Notes: generated by a model from the letters alone, not told the origin. Shown: positions 1 through 9,621, numbered from the stretch's first letter. The stretch: 64,000 nucleotides of DNA from Oligosphaera ethanolica (GCF_030814695.1 NZ_JAUSVL010000001.1:1240001-1304000); one strand, 5' to 3'. Made by a program: numbers and translations.

Positions 1-119
1 CGGCCTCTGTCTTCTTTCGTCTGTCTCATACTGACGCTGTTCACCCTTCACATCCTGGGTCCATACCGGGCATGCTCCCGGCCATGCCGCGCACATATTG
101 GCCAATGAGCGTTACCGCC

Positions 120-845
120 TCAGCGGAGCTTCTTAACGCTATACTCGTGGCCACGCTTGCTCACGACCTCAATATTGAATCGAACGTCCTCTTTCGGAGT
201 GCCCGAGTCAGAGCCGATTTTTTCCAAACGGTCAAGGACCTCAAGCCCTTCAATCACTTTGCCGAACACCGCGTGACGATTGTCTAGATGCGGCGTCGCC
301 GTGAAGCAGATGAAGAACTGGCTGCCATTGCTGTTCGGGCCTGAATTGGCCATGGACAGGATGCCCCGGCCAGTATGGCGAAGCTTCGGCGAAAATTCGT
401 CAGCAAAGCTGTATCCCGGTCCGCCAGTACCGGGACGCCCCTGCGCATCGCGCTTGGAATGGGGGCAGCCGCCCTGAGCCATGAAGCCGCTGATCACCCG
501 GTGAAAGGACATGCCCTTATAGAAACCGCTTTCGGCCAGCGTGATCATATTTGCCACCGTGTTGGGCACGTCGTCCTCATACAACTCCACCAGCATATCG
601 CCCTTTGCCGTGGCTATGCGGATAACCGGATTGCCGGTCGCTGCGAGTTTTTCACCGTTCATTTCACTAATCTCCTGCTTTTTGAATTGAAACACGCCAC
701 TATCATTGACCACCGTCACGTGATCGTCCTTGACCACAACCTTGCCTTCGTATTCCTTGCCGTTGAGCAGCTTGATGCGGTCAGCGTGAGCCAGACCGAC
801 CACCAACAGCAACGCAACTACAACCATCCGTATCACTGCCTTCAT
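120..845 (-). CDS. Exported cyclophilin-type peptidyl-prolyl isomerase
   Basis: This 241-residue protein has a signal peptide (residues 1-21, cut near AHA-DR), a short beta-rich segment (22-70) and a complete cyclophilin domain (about 75-232). The core is visible as FHRVI, the GGPGYSFADEF loop, GSQFFICF and NRHAVFGKV. It should catalyse cis-trans isomerisation of X-Pro bonds in the periplasm. The tryptophan usual before LDG/LDN (cyclosporin-contacting Trp121 of human CypA) is His here (TPHLDNRH), as in many cyclosporin-insensitive bacterial forms. GGAGAAAG lies just upstream of the ATG. It lies 160 bp downstream of the zinc transporter genes on the same strand, so it may have its own promoter. 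Family assignment is secure; the client proteins are unknown. Confidence 0.93.
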   Translation of the reverse strand: MKAVIRMVVVALLLVVGLAHADRIKLLNGKEYEGKVVVKDDHVTVVNDSGVFQFKKQEISEMNGEKLAATGNPVIRIATAKGDMLVELYEDDVPNTVANMITLAESGFYKGMSFHRVISGFMAQGGCPHSKRDAQGRPGTGGPGYSFADEFSPKLRHTGRGILSMANSGPNSNGSQFFICFTATPHLDNRHAVFGKVIEGLEVLDRLEKIGSDSGTPKEDVRFNIEVVSKRGHEYSVKKLR

Positions 846-1004
846 CGTGCTTTCTCCATTTTTCCTGTACCACTTGCTGCCATTCCGACCTGTGCTGCGG
901 CATACACCCGGCTAACCGCCGAAGCATGCTGCCGCCGGAACGCGAAACGCAAACTGTTAATCTACTCCCCCGGCAGGCTTAGGGCAAGGATGTCCACGCA
1001 TGCA

Positions 1005-1856
1005 TCAGCGCCGCCAACGGCGCCACAGCCAGCGCGATATCGCCGCCAGCAAGTAGCCGGCGCCGGCCAGCTCAACAATGGTCGCGCCAACCGGCAAATT
1101 CGGCCCATAACTGACATAAAGCCCACCAAAGGAATAGGCGAAACACAAAAACACCGACAGCAGCATGATCCCGCCAATGCGCCGCGCAAACAACGCCGCC
1201 GTAGCCACCGGCAAGACCAGTAACGCCAAGACCAGCACAATGCCGACGACCTGCGACAACAGGGCTACCGTCATGGCCGTCATGACCTGCAAGACCAGCG
1301 ACACCCATTCCGAGGAAATACCCCGCAGGCGCAAATTCTCCTCATGAAAGCACAGAGCCAGAAAGCGCGGATGATATATCCAGGCGAGAACGAGCAAGGC
1401 CAGCACCAGGCCAGTCATCACCAACAGATCACTCGTGGAAATCATCATGATGCTACCGAAGAGATAGCTGCTGAGATCTTCCGCATAGCCCGGCGTGATG
1501 GCAATCACGCTCACACCCACGGCGACCCCGAGTGACCATACCGCGCTCAGCACGCTGTCCTCACGCAGGCGCCCCCGCAAGGTCAGCAAACCCACCGCCG
1601 CCCCGGACAGACAGCCCGCCAGCAGCGCCCCCAACAGCGGCGTAAACCACAGCAGACCATGCACCACCTGCAGATAACGCGCCAGGCCAATCCCCCCCAG
1701 CAGCGAATGAGACACCGCGCCGACCATGTAGCTGCGGCGCTGCGCCAGCACATAACTGCCGATCACGCCGCAGATCACCGCCGTCAACGCCATGCCCAGC
1801 ACGGCACGACGGAGAAACGCCGCCGCCGCCAAGTCTTGCCAAAAAGATCCGTCCAT
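1005..1856 (-). CDS. znuB: Zinc/manganese ABC importer, permease
   Basis: A 283-residue hydrophobic protein with about eight to nine membrane segments, of the ABC-3 metal permease family (ZnuB/MntB/TroC). The N-terminal AVLGMALTAVICGVIGSYV, the HSLLGGIGLA segment and the C-terminal hydrophobic helices followed by basic residues (SRWLWRRWRR) are typical. It forms the channel of an importer with the ATPase and binding protein encoded immediately upstream in the same strand (gaps of 23 and 12 bp). GGAGG lies about 4 bp before the ATG. The metal is inferred from the histidine-rich partner ZnuA; manganese cannot be excluded. Confidence 0.9.
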   Translation of the reverse strand: MDGSFWQDLAAAAFLRRAVLGMALTAVICGVIGSYVLAQRRSYMVGAVSHSLLGGIGLARYLQVVHGLLWFTPLLGALLAGCLSGAAVGLLTLRGRLREDSVLSAVWSLGVAVGVSVIAITPGYAEDLSSYLFGSIMMISTSDLLVMTGLVLALLVLAWIYHPRFLALCFHEENLRLRGISSEWVSLVLQVMTAMTVALLSQVVGIVLVLALLVLPVATAALFARRIGGIMLLSVFLCFAYSFGGLYVSYGPNLPVGATIVELAGAGYLLAAISRWLWRRWRR

Positions 1857-1879
1857 CGTCCTCCGTCACTGCCTGCGCA

Positions 1880-2671
1880 TTAGGATTCCCGGTGTTCGCC
1901 AAGATGGGGCGTCAGGCAGGAAACGCCCGCACTGTCAACCGGACAGGCTTCGTGTTCCAGCCGCAGCCATTCGCCATCCGCCAGCGCGCTGGTCTGCAGT
2001 TCGTCCAGGCAATGCATGGCCGCCGTTCGATTCACACAGATCACGTGGCTGGCATAGGCCTCGACAATCTTCAGATTGTGCGATACCAGCACAATCGTCA
2101 GGCGGTGATTGAGGTCCCGCAGCAAGCTGTAGAGGCGGTGGCGACTTTCAGGATCAAGATTCGCGCCGGGCTCGTCCAACAGCAGCAGCGCTGGCTCGGA
2201 AGCCAGTGCCTGGGCAATCAGCACCCGCTGCCGCTCGCCTCCCGATAAGGCCGAGAATGACCGGCCGCCATAGCTATCCAGCCCGACATGCGCCAGCGCT
2301 GCTTGCGCCGCCTCGCGGTCGGCGCGCCGGTAGGGCCCAAAACGGTGCCGCTCAACCCGCCCCATAAGCACCACGTCCAGGACCGTCGCCGGGAATTGCG
2401 CATCGACATGCAGCGCCTGTGGCACGTAACCCACCAACCGTCGCGCCGCCGCCGGACTGCGACCAAAGACGGCAATGCTGCCGAAGCGCGGCGTGAGCAA
2501 GCCCAAAATGAGCCGGAGCAACGTGGTCTTACCGCCCCCATTGGGGCCCACCACCACCGCGAAAACGCCCGCCTGCACCCGCAGGTTGATATTATGCAGC
2601 ACTTCTTCGCTGTCGTAAGCGAAACACACGTCGTGAATTTCAATGACCGGTACTGTTTTATCCATATTCAT
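1880..2671 (-). CDS. znuC: Zinc/manganese ABC importer, ATPase
   Basis: A 263-residue ABC ATPase. Walker A is GPNGGGKTTLLR (about residues 42-53), the signature is LSGGERQRV, Walker B is LLLLDEPGANLD, and the switch histidine is in IVLVSHN. It powers metal uptake with the adjacent permease and binding protein. The gene lies 12 bp after the znuA stop and 23 bp before znuB, consistent with one transcript. Two ATG codons lie close together at the start (residues 1 and 3) with no strong Shine-Dalgarno sequence; the upstream one is used here. Confidence 0.92.
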   Translation of the reverse strand: MNMDKTVPVIEIHDVCFAYDSEEVLHNINLRVQAGVFAVVVGPNGGGKTTLLRLILGLLTPRFGSIAVFGRSPAAARRLVGYVPQALHVDAQFPATVLDVVLMGRVERHRFGPYRRADREAAQAALAHVGLDSYGGRSFSALSGGERQRVLIAQALASEPALLLLDEPGANLDPESRHRLYSLLRDLNHRLTIVLVSHNLKIVEAYASHVICVNRTAAMHCLDELQTSALADGEWLRLEHEACPVDSAGVSCLTPHLGEHRES

Positions 2672-2683
2672 CCCGGCGTCCGG

Positions 2684-3646
2684 TTATTTACTGTCGCTTT
2701 GGGCATCACGGAGCACGGCGGCCATGCGTTCCAGACCGGCAATATAGGGATCCGGCAGGGGGTCCCACTCCCGCACCTGCACGCCCAACGACTGGGCGAG
2801 GCTGCGCGCCGAGCGCTCATTGAACTGCGGCTGGACATATATTGCCCGCACCCGCTTCGCCCGCGCCAGTCGCAGCAGCGCCGCCAACTGGCGGGCGCCT
2901 GGCTCTTTGCCCTCGTGCTCAACCGTGAGCTGCTCCAGGCCATACGCATCCAGAAAATAGCCAAAGGCGGGATGAAACACCATCACCGCCGTGCCCCGCA
3001 GGGGCGCCAGCTGCCGCTGCAACCGCTCGTCCAGCTGCCGCAACTCGTCACTATAGGCACGGCCTCGCGCCCGATACCCATCGGCACCCGCCGGGTCCAA
3101 CCTACACAAGGCCGCCATCACATTTTCCGCATGACTGATCATGTTCTTGACACTGAGCCAGACATGGGGATCGGGCTCGCCGGCTGCGTGACCGTGCTCG
3201 TGCGCGTGGTCGTGTCCGTGGTCCTCCTCGGGTGCCTCGGCAGCCGTCAGCTGCCGCAGAGTCATGCCCTGGCGCAGGTCAATGACCGCAACCCCAGGAA
3301 AATTCTTGCGGACCTTCGGCAGCAGGGCTTTTTCCAGCGGCGCCCCGATGCACAGCAACGCTCGCGACCGCGACAACGTCACCAGACGCCGAGCATCTGG
3401 CTGGTAGTATTCCGGACTGGCCCCCGCCGGCACCAGTGCCTCCACGCGCACAGCGTCGCCACCAATGCGCTGTACGGCCTCCAGCTGCGGAACCACGCTG
3501 ACAAAAAGCACCATGGGGTCAGCAGCGACAACACAGCCCAGCACCAGTACCTGAAATAAGTAAAGTATTCGCAAGCTCACGATCACCCCGTCGTATCTGG
3601 TTGGCCTTTGCGGCTGTCGCCGACCGCCGGCCGTCTTGTCACCCAT
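2684..3646 (-). CDS. znuA: Zinc/manganese ABC importer, periplasmic metal-binding protein
   Basis: A cluster A-1 (ZnuA/TroA) solute-binding protein of 320 residues from the chosen start. It has an N-terminal hydrophobic export segment (SLRILYLFQVLVLGCVVA) and a His/Asp/Glu-rich loop (EEDHGHDHAHEHGH), the zinc-capture loop found in zinc-specific members. Metal-ligand regions are visible as DPHVWLS, VMVFHPAFGYF and the C-terminal IYVQPQFNERSA. The ATG at 3646 is preferred: GGAG lies 8 bp upstream, and the codon starts 4 bp after the stop of the upstream membrane protein, so translation may be coupled. GTG codons at 3586 and 3580 would give a shorter, more usual signal peptide. The His-rich loop argues for zinc over manganese. 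Confidence 0.9.
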   Translation of the reverse strand: MGDKTAGGRRQPQRPTRYDGVIVSLRILYLFQVLVLGCVVAADPMVLFVSVVPQLEAVQRIGGDAVRVEALVPAGASPEYYQPDARRLVTLSRSRALLCIGAPLEKALLPKVRKNFPGVAVIDLRQGMTLRQLTAAEAPEEDHGHDHAHEHGHAAGEPDPHVWLSVKNMISHAENVMAALCRLDPAGADGYRARGRAYSDELRQLDERLQRQLAPLRGTAVMVFHPAFGYFLDAYGLEQLTVEHEGKEPGARQLAALLRLARAKRVRAIYVQPQFNERSARSLAQSLGVQVREWDPLPDPYIAGLERMAAVLRDAQSDSK

Positions 3647-3650
3647 GCAC

Positions 3651-5171
3651 TCAGCTCCGAGTGGAAGCCGCCTGCGTTTTGTCAATAAGTTTGGCGAAAC
3701 TCAAATTGCCGAGATTCTGGCTGAAATCGCCGTACACCGCCTGAATCTTCTTGGACAACTCGGCGGGCAGCAGTTGCAGATAGTGCTTGGTCTCGCTGCC
3801 TTGGCCCTGGCGGAACGCCTCATCCACATCGGCCGATGTGATCGTGGCGGCATCGCGCCCAGGAACATACAGATATTCGCGGTCACTCGGACCTTCGACC
3901 CGCGCCAGCACGCCGGCTTTGCACAGGACATTGACCACGTAGCTCAGGATCCGCGTCGGCACACACTTCTCCCGGCCAAATTCGCTGGCATTCCAGCCAC
4001 CACCGACGGTCGCAAAGTGCTTGCAGACCTCGTAGGTCACCGCCAAACCGAGGAAAATACAAGCGCCGGTGCTAGCCCGTTCGGACGCTTTCTCCAGGTG
4101 GATGGTCCGATGATTCTGGATGGCAAAGCTCACCTCGGCACCAAACAGCACGATGCTCCAATTTGCGTACAACCACGCCAGAAAAAACGGCACCGCCGCA
4201 AAGGTGCCGTAAATCGTGTTGTACTTGGTCAATCCAACCTGCAACCCCAGATACGCCCACTGCACCCCGAACCAGGCAATGCCGGCAAACAGCCCAGCCA
4301 TCAACGCCGGAAAGATCTTCACCTTGGTGTTCGGCATGAAAATGTAAAAACAGGCAAAACCAAGCAGCACAAAACAGGCCCCGACAATCCGCACCAGGCG
4401 CTCAAACAACCACGCCACCGCACCAAGATTCTCCTGCAAATAAAACACAAACTTATTGGACAGCAACAGCGTGTTGACACTCGTGGCAACCAGAAACACA
4501 ATCGGGACGAAAATCAAGACTACCAGATATTCGCTGATCTTGTGCAAAAAGTCCCGCCCCTCGTTGACCCCCCAGATGGCGTTGAGACTGTCCTCTAGCT
4601 TCGCCATCGAAAAAATCACACTGGATACCAACAACAGCGACCCCACCAAACCGAGGGCCATGAAGTTGGTGTTCTCAACGTAGGTAAACACGGTAATCAG
4701 CGCCTTCTGCATCGGCTCCGGCAAGCGTTGGGAAATCTTTACCTCCACCGCGCCATTCGCACCATTCGCCGCGCCACCTTCCACCACCCGGTATTCCCAG
4801 GGCGGGCGGTGCGCCAACGCCGTTTCGCCGATGGACTCGCCGGCCGGCAGGTCCGGCACGGGTGCAAGCTCGACCTTCTCAATCCCCAGGGTGTCCATCA
4901 GATGCTTCTGCATCCCCAGTCCCTTGGAAAAGGACAACATGATGGCCACCATGGGCACCAGCGACACCAAGGTGATGTAGGTCAAGGCCGATGCCTGCAG
5001 ACTGCAATGATCGCCTTGGAAACCACGCGCCACAATCATGCCAATACGGCACAGCGAAAACAAAAACCGCCGGCCAAACGGCTGGTCGGCGGTCTCCTGC
5101 GTCCACACTTCTTCGCGGAAAAAGCGCTGCCCGTCCGCGATCATGCCTTTGATCGATTTGAATTTACTCAC
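3651..5171 (-). CDS. YihY/BrkB-family inner-membrane protein
   Basis: A 506-residue protein. Residues about 30-370 carry the YihY/virulence factor BrkB fold: a segment SLQASALTYITLVSLVPMVAIMLSFS, then five more hydrophobic helices and NTIYGTFAAVPFFLAWLYANWSIVLFGAEVSFA. The C-terminal 130 residues resemble a winged-helix-like tail seen in longer family members. The family has been suggested to act in membrane or phospholipid transport, but no biochemical function is settled. The GTG at 5171 is chosen because GAGGG lies 8 bp upstream and the protein then begins just before the conserved region; an ATG at 5237 would add 22 residues. It is the first gene of the minus-strand run that continues into znuACB. 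Confidence 0.85.
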   Translation of the reverse strand: MSKFKSIKGMIADGQRFFREEVWTQETADQPFGRRFLFSLCRIGMIVARGFQGDHCSLQASALTYITLVSLVPMVAIMLSFSKGLGMQKHLMDTLGIEKVELAPVPDLPAGESIGETALAHRPPWEYRVVEGGAANGANGAVEVKISQRLPEPMQKALITVFTYVENTNFMALGLVGSLLLVSSVIFSMAKLEDSLNAIWGVNEGRDFLHKISEYLVVLIFVPIVFLVATSVNTLLLSNKFVFYLQENLGAVAWLFERLVRIVGACFVLLGFACFYIFMPNTKVKIFPALMAGLFAGIAWFGVQWAYLGLQVGLTKYNTIYGTFAAVPFFLAWLYANWSIVLFGAEVSFAIQNHRTIHLEKASERASTGACIFLGLAVTYEVCKHFATVGGGWNASEFGREKCVPTRILSYVVNVLCKAGVLARVEGPSDREYLYVPGRDAATITSADVDEAFRQGQGSETKHYLQLLPAELSKKIQAVYGDFSQNLGNLSFAKLIDKTQAASTRS

Positions 5172-5277
5172 CGTCTGCCCTCTTGCGTTCTTTATTGCCA
5201 GCCGGTTCGCTCCAGACATAGCCGCAGCTACCCGCATATCCCTATCCCACCGCTTTTGTCACGAAAAAAGCATTCTG

Positions 5278-5306
5278 AATATAAGGGCCGGTCCACCTTG
5301 CCGCAA
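5278..5306 (-). promoter_or_regulatory. Possible sigma-70-type promoter for the yihY-znuACB run
   Basis: On the minus strand, TTGCGG (5306-5301) and TATATT (5283-5278) are separated by exactly 17 bp, about 105 bp upstream of the chosen start. The -10 matches consensus at five of six positions, the -35 at only three. No clear Zur or Fur box was seen. Confidence 0.35.
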
Positions 5307-5386
5307 CCCAGCCCCGCAATTACAGTATGAGGCTGGTTTCCCCCGCAAGCCGCGACCCACCACGACCCCTTCAGGAGAATCCCCCC

Positions 5387-8233
5387 ATGTTCACACGCAC
5401 CCTCGCGACACTGAGCACCATCTTTGCCTCCATAACCATCGCCGCCCAGCCCGACTGGACTCTTGCTCTCAACCGCTCAACTGGCGGCACCGTTAAGTAC
5501 CGCGACCAGCAAATCATCTCCTTCACCCCCGGTCTCTTCTACCCCGGCTGGACCGGCACCAGCATCAACGGCTTTGACAGCTCCCGCCTCGAGGACAGCG
5601 CCCTGCACGGCAAAACCACCCACAACAACGTCACCTTTACCTCCGATCTCACTCTTGAAACCATCAACGAAAATACCCAGCTGCTCAGCTACCAGCTCGC
5701 AACCCAGCAGGACGTCGTTCTCAACAGCTTCTACGTCGGCTTCAATTTCCCCGCCAGCGTCCTCCTCGGCCACAACTACCAGATCGACAATCAGCCCGCC
5801 AAAGCCTTCCCCGCCGCACTCGACCAGACCCGCATCGAATCCGGCCCCGTCACCCGCATTGCCGTGGAAACCACCGGCGGCACCGTCGTCTTCTCCTTCC
5901 GCCAGCCAACCAATATCCTCCTCCAGGACAACCGCCAGTGGTCTGACAGCTTCGTCATCCGCGTCGGTAATGACAGCAACGACAGCCCGTGGAAAGCCGG
6001 CGACAGCATCGCTTTCGACCTCGAACTGCAGTTCCCAGCCCCCTTCACCCTCAATCGCCCTGAACTGACTGTCATTACTGCCGGCGAAGACTGGATTCCC
6101 CTCGACACCGTCCTTGGCATCAAACCCGACTCCGCGCTCGATTTCTCCGCCATGAGCTACTTCGACGCCCCCGCCGGCAAACACGGCTGGGTCAAAGCGG
6201 TCGGCAAGCACTTCGAATTCGCGAATCTCCCCGGCAAGGCCCAGCGCTTCTACGGGATCAATTTCTGCGGCAACGGCCAGGTCAATCCCCACGAACAGGC
6301 AGCCGAACTGGCCGAACGCCTCCAGCGCCTGGGATACAACACCGTCCGCTTCCACCACCACGAAAACAGCATCATCGACCGCAGCAACGGCCAGTCCACC
6401 AAGCTCAATCCCGACGCCATGGACAAACTCGACTTCTTCTTCGCCGAACTCAAAAAACGCGGCATGTACTCCACCACCGACATGTACGTGTCCCGACGCG
6501 TCTACGCCGGCGAAATCTGGCCCGGCGCCACCGGCGAACTCGACATGCGCGAATTCAAATATCTCGTCCCCGTCTGCTCCGCCGCCATGGCCAACTGGAA
6601 AGAATTCTCCCGCAACTTCCTCCTCCACAAAAATCCCTACACCGGCCTGACCTACGCGGAAGACCCCGCCATGGCCTGGCTCTCCATGATCAACGAGGGT
6701 ACACTCGGCATCAACGCCATCAGCGCCCGCGATGACCGCGTCAAAGCACTTTGGCTCGACGCCTGGAACGCCTGGCTCACCAAAAAATACGGCAGCAGCA
6801 GCGCCCGCAACCAGGCATGGGAACTCGATCTGCCCGAAGCCTTGACCGAAATGCTCCCCAAAGACGCCAGCGACGCCGCTGTCCGCGATGTCAATATCTT
6901 CTTCCTCGATACCCAAAACGCCATGTTCGCCGAAATGAAGGCCTTCCTCCGCGACGAACTCGGCTGCCAAGCACTCCTCACCGACATGAACTTCGGCGGC
7001 AACGCAGCGTGGATGCAACTGGCCCGCAATAACTTCGACTACGTGGATGACCATTTCTACATCGATCACCCGTCCTTCCTGGAAAAACGCTGGAGTCTGC
7101 CGTCACGCTGCCCGAATCAAAGCGTTGTCGCCCGCGGTTCCATCGGCGGCGATCACAACTCCTTCACCCGCCTGCTCGACAAACCCTTCACCATCACCGA
7201 ATACAACTACTCCGGCCCCGGGCGCTACCGCGGCGTCGGCGGCATCCTCACCGGCTGCCTGGGCGCCATTCAGGACTGGGCCGGCATCTGGCGCTTCGCC
7301 TACGCCCATGGCAACAGCGCCATCTTTAAACCATCCATCACCAACTACTTCGACATGGTTCGCGACCCACTCAACCAGGCCGCCGAACGCGCGACTCTCT
7401 GTCTCTATCTCCGCCAGGATATGCTCCCAGCCGCCAAAACCATCGCCATCACCATGCACCCCGACCACCTCAGCGAACACCCCGACCGCCCTGAAGGCGG
7501 CCTCGCCCCAGCCTGGCGAGCACTCAACGCACACGCGCAGGTCGGAGCATTCATCGCCACCGCCAATACCCCCGTGCCTGCCGATGTCAGCATGGCACTG
7601 AGCAGCAAAGCACCTCAAGCGAACAAAAATATCGCCGGCGATGTTCTCGGCCAGGACGGCAAAACCGCCCTGAGCAATTGGCTGCGCGAGGATAAATGGC
7701 TCCCCGAGGGCAACCTTACCGACCTCGACGCTAGCCCCTCGCCGCGCCAATCCCCCAACAAGCAGCTCACCATCGTCCCCGCCGAGGACACCATGATCCT
7801 TGACACCGCCCGCACCGCCGGCGCCTACGCACCCGCCGGAGCGACCATCAACACCGAAGCCGCCCGCATCACCATCCTCGATACCGACGCCACCGTCTGG
7901 GCGTCAAGCCTTGACGACAGCCCCCTGGCCACTTCGCCCCACATCCTCGTCACCCACCTCACCGATCTGCAGAACACCGACGCCAGCTTTGCCGAAAAAG
8001 AGCGCCAGACCCTCCTGAGCTGGGGAAAACTCCCCCACCTTGTCCGCAACGGCCGCGCCAAGGTCCTCATCCGCAGCACGCGCCCAGGCACACCAAAAGC
8101 ATGGGTCCTGCGCACTGACGGCGAACGCGTCGCTACCCTGCCCGTGACCAAAACCACCGAAGGCATCGAACTCGATCTCGCCGTCAAAGGCCAAAACGGC
8201 GCCCAGTTCATCTACGAACTGCTCTGGGAATAG
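5387..8233 (+). CDS. Secreted glycoside hydrolase, clan GH-A-like (GH5/GH2-type barrel)
   Basis: A 948-residue protein with a signal peptide (ends near TIAAQ). Residues 20-270 look like beta-sandwich material. From about residue 285 a (beta/alpha)8 barrel begins: FYGINFCGNGQ, the strand-2 motif LGYNTVRFHHHE, then SMINEG with the probable acid/base Glu437, and FTITEYNYSGPG with the probable nucleophile Glu605. The spacing of these glutamates and the NEG and TEY contexts fit clan GH-A retaining enzymes. A C-terminal beta-rich region follows (750-948). AGGAG lies 9 bp before the ATG. The substrate is probably a plant- or algal-type polysaccharide, but the exact family is not resolved by eye. It diverges from yihY and is followed by a 9-bp repeat array. 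Confidence 0.75.
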   Translation: MFTRTLATLSTIFASITIAAQPDWTLALNRSTGGTVKYRDQQIISFTPGLFYPGWTGTSINGFDSSRLEDSALHGKTTHNNVTFTSDLTLETINENTQLLSYQLATQQDVVLNSFYVGFNFPASVLLGHNYQIDNQPAKAFPAALDQTRIESGPVTRIAVETTGGTVVFSFRQPTNILLQDNRQWSDSFVIRVGNDSNDSPWKAGDSIAFDLELQFPAPFTLNRPELTVITAGEDWIPLDTVLGIKPDSALDFSAMSYFDAPAGKHGWVKAVGKHFEFANLPGKAQRFYGINFCGNGQVNPHEQAAELAERLQRLGYNTVRFHHHENSIIDRSNGQSTKLNPDAMDKLDFFFAELKKRGMYSTTDMYVSRRVYAGEIWPGATGELDMREFKYLVPVCSAAMANWKEFSRNFLLHKNPYTGLTYAEDPAMAWLSMINEGTLGINAISARDDRVKALWLDAWNAWLTKKYGSSSARNQAWELDLPEALTEMLPKDASDAAVRDVNIFFLDTQNAMFAEMKAFLRDELGCQALLTDMNFGGNAAWMQLARNNFDYVDDHFYIDHPSFLEKRWSLPSRCPNQSVVARGSIGGDHNSFTRLLDKPFTITEYNYSGPGRYRGVGGILTGCLGAIQDWAGIWRFAYAHGNSAIFKPSITNYFDMVRDPLNQAAERATLCLYLRQDMLPAAKTIAITMHPDHLSEHPDRPEGGLAPAWRALNAHAQVGAFIATANTPVPADVSMALSSKAPQANKNIAGDVLGQDGKTALSNWLREDKWLPEGNLTDLDASPSPRQSPNKQLTIVPAEDTMILDTARTAGAYAPAGATINTEAARITILDTDATVWASSLDDSPLATSPHILVTHLTDLQNTDASFAEKERQTLLSWGKLPHLVRNGRAKVLIRSTRPGTPKAWVLRTDGERVATLPVTKTTEGIELDLAVKGQNGAQFIYELLWE

Positions 8234-8260
8234 ATAACCCGTGTAATCATAATCGGTGGC

Positions 8261-8433
8261 GTCCATAGTGTCCATAGCGTCCATAGTGTCCATAGTGTCC
8301 ATAGTGTCCATAGCGTCTATAGCGTCGTCCATAGCGTCCATAGTGTCCATAGTGTCCATAGTGTCCATAGCGTCCATAGCGTCCATAGTGTCCATAGCGT
8401 CCATAGTGTCCATAGCGTCCATAGTGTCCATAG
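8261..8433 (+). repeat. 9-bp tandem array A, unit GTCCATAGY
   Basis: About 19 near-perfect copies of GTCCATAGT/GTCCATAGC follow the glycoside hydrolase stop codon, with one irregular 12-bp unit near 8320. Because the period is a multiple of three, it produces false open frames on both strands (repeats of MDTMDA or SIVSIV). No spacers are present, so it is not a CRISPR array. It shares the GTCC core with two other intergenic arrays in this window. Confidence 0.95.
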
Positions 8434-8521
8434 AAACGCCTAGCACTCCATCGAGCGACGCAACTCGGGGATATGCAGAGCGTGGCACACTGTACCGATT
8501 TTGGCCGATTTGGCATTTTAT

Positions 8522-8850
8522 TACCGCGAAGCGGCAGCAGCGCTGAAAGCGCGAAACATACCAGCCCAGGGCAAGCAGCGCTGAAAGCGCGCGCCGCCTT
8601 GGGGTACATGCCCTCTACGCTCCTGTTCCATTGCTTCTTTGGCCCCAGTCAGCTTCGCCGACTGGGGCCAAAGAAGCAATGGAACTCGCTTTTCTTGCTT
8701 GCTATCTTGCACCCCTTCTGGTTGTGCATGGACCTGGAAGACGCGTCCCAGGGGGTGCGTCTGCGGCGCACACCTTGGCTGGTATGTTGCACGCTTTCAG
8801 CTGGCCTGGCTATAACTGTTATATGTAATTATCGATCAGCCACTAAAGTG
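8522..8850 (+). repeat. Dispersed palindromic element, copy 1
   Basis: Copy 1 of an element repeated at 24590-24832. Shared parts in order are CGCGAAGCGGCA, AGCCCAGGGCAAGC, GCGCGCCGCC, a long palindrome, GCACGCTTTCAGC, GCCTGG and GTAATTATCGA. The palindrome has two perfect 25-bp arms (8626-8650 and 8660-8684) around a 9-base loop, AGCTTCGCC. The rest of the gap (8434-8521 and 8851-9111) holds no gene I can support. The function of the element is unknown. Confidence 0.85.
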
Positions 8851-9111
8851 CAGCTAAAAATGGCCACAATCCCGCCATAGCAGAATCGTTGCAGCAACCG
8901 CAAGCTTATTCCTGCCTGAACAGAACCTTTCGCTCTGACACTATATGCCATATGTAACCAAACGCCGTGTACTGCAATACCAGCTTGTCGCCCGTTGGCT
9001 ATTTTTTTCGTGATTTATTACCCCTCGCAGCCTTGATTTTTTTATTACGATGCAGCATCTTATGTTCTCCTGTATTGATCTTTAACAACCCCATACCGGT
9101 AGAAGCTTAAC

Positions 9112-9561
9112 ATGGTTACTCTCAAGGACTTCCAATCGATCTGCCTGGAAAAAGGTCTGCGCGCGACGCAACAGCGCTATGAGATCTACAAGATTCTTGC
9201 CGGCACGACCTCACACCCCGGAGCAGAAGAGGTCTTTAAACAGGCCAAGGCCATCCAACCCATGTTGTCTTTCGACACCGTCTACCGCACCTTGGGTGTT
9301 TTCGTCGACAAGGGGATCATCTCCCAGGTAGAAATCCTGGCCGGCAAAGTGCGCTTTGACGGCAATCCATCCCCGCACCCGCACGCCATCTGCACGGTAT
9401 GCGACAAGGTCGTGGACTGCCATCACATGACCAATCCCCACCCCAAGGACTACTCCGACGTGCCGGGATTTGCGACCGTCCGTTCCGCCCACCTCGAATT
9501 GCGGGGCGTCTGCCAGGAATGCGCCGCCAGAAACACCCACCGCCAAGCTGTCGCCCAATAA
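9112..9561 (+). CDS. Fur-family metalloregulator, PerR-like
   Basis: A 149-residue Fur-superfamily repressor. An N-terminal winged helix (residues 1-80) contains LRATQQRYEIYKILAG and SFDTVYRTLGVFVDKGII. The C-terminal dimerisation/metal domain has the two structural zinc pairs CTVC and CQEC, and the HPHAIC motif. The VRFDGN context places an aspartate where PerR proteins carry the oxidation-linked Asp rather than the Glu typical of Fur, so peroxide sensing is favoured. Zur and Mur remain possible, since a zinc importer is encoded 4 kb away. No obvious Shine-Dalgarno sequence precedes the ATG. Confidence 0.88.
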   Translation: MVTLKDFQSICLEKGLRATQQRYEIYKILAGTTSHPGAEEVFKQAKAIQPMLSFDTVYRTLGVFVDKGIISQVEILAGKVRFDGNPSPHPHAICTVCDKVVDCHHMTNPHPKDYSDVPGFATVRSAHLELRGVCQECAARNTHRQAVAQ

Positions 9562-9562
9562 T

Positions 9563-9600
9563 AACGGCTCAACGCCAGAAACTGGCCGTTCTGTTGTTTA
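9563..9600 (+). terminator. Possible rho-independent terminator after the Fur-family gene
   Basis: AACGG pairs with CCGTT and CCAG with CTGG around an AAA loop, with a bulge on the left arm, followed by CTGTTGTTT. The T-run is interrupted and the stem is imperfect, so the call is weak. Confidence 0.4.
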
Positions 9601-9621
9601 CCAGGCAGTCGAGGTGGTGTC

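Noticed and set aside
2288..3559. 423-residue plus-strand open frame
   Set aside because: It is antisense to znuA and znuC, whose products are clear; its sequence is Arg/His/Gln-rich with no family.
5477..7069. 530-residue minus-strand open frame
   Set aside because: It is antisense to the glycoside hydrolase in a GC-rich gene; its Gly/Ala/Val/Glu-rich sequence has no domains.
7904..8609. Open frames rich in MDTMDA, YGHYGR or SIVSIV
   Set aside because: They arise from the 9-bp tandem array, which is open in every frame because its period is divisible by three.
8473..8880. 135-residue open frame over the first palindromic element
   Set aside because: It is translation of repeat sequence (AESAKHTSPGQAALKARAAL type); its reading depends on the palindrome, and no ribosome-binding site or family is visible.
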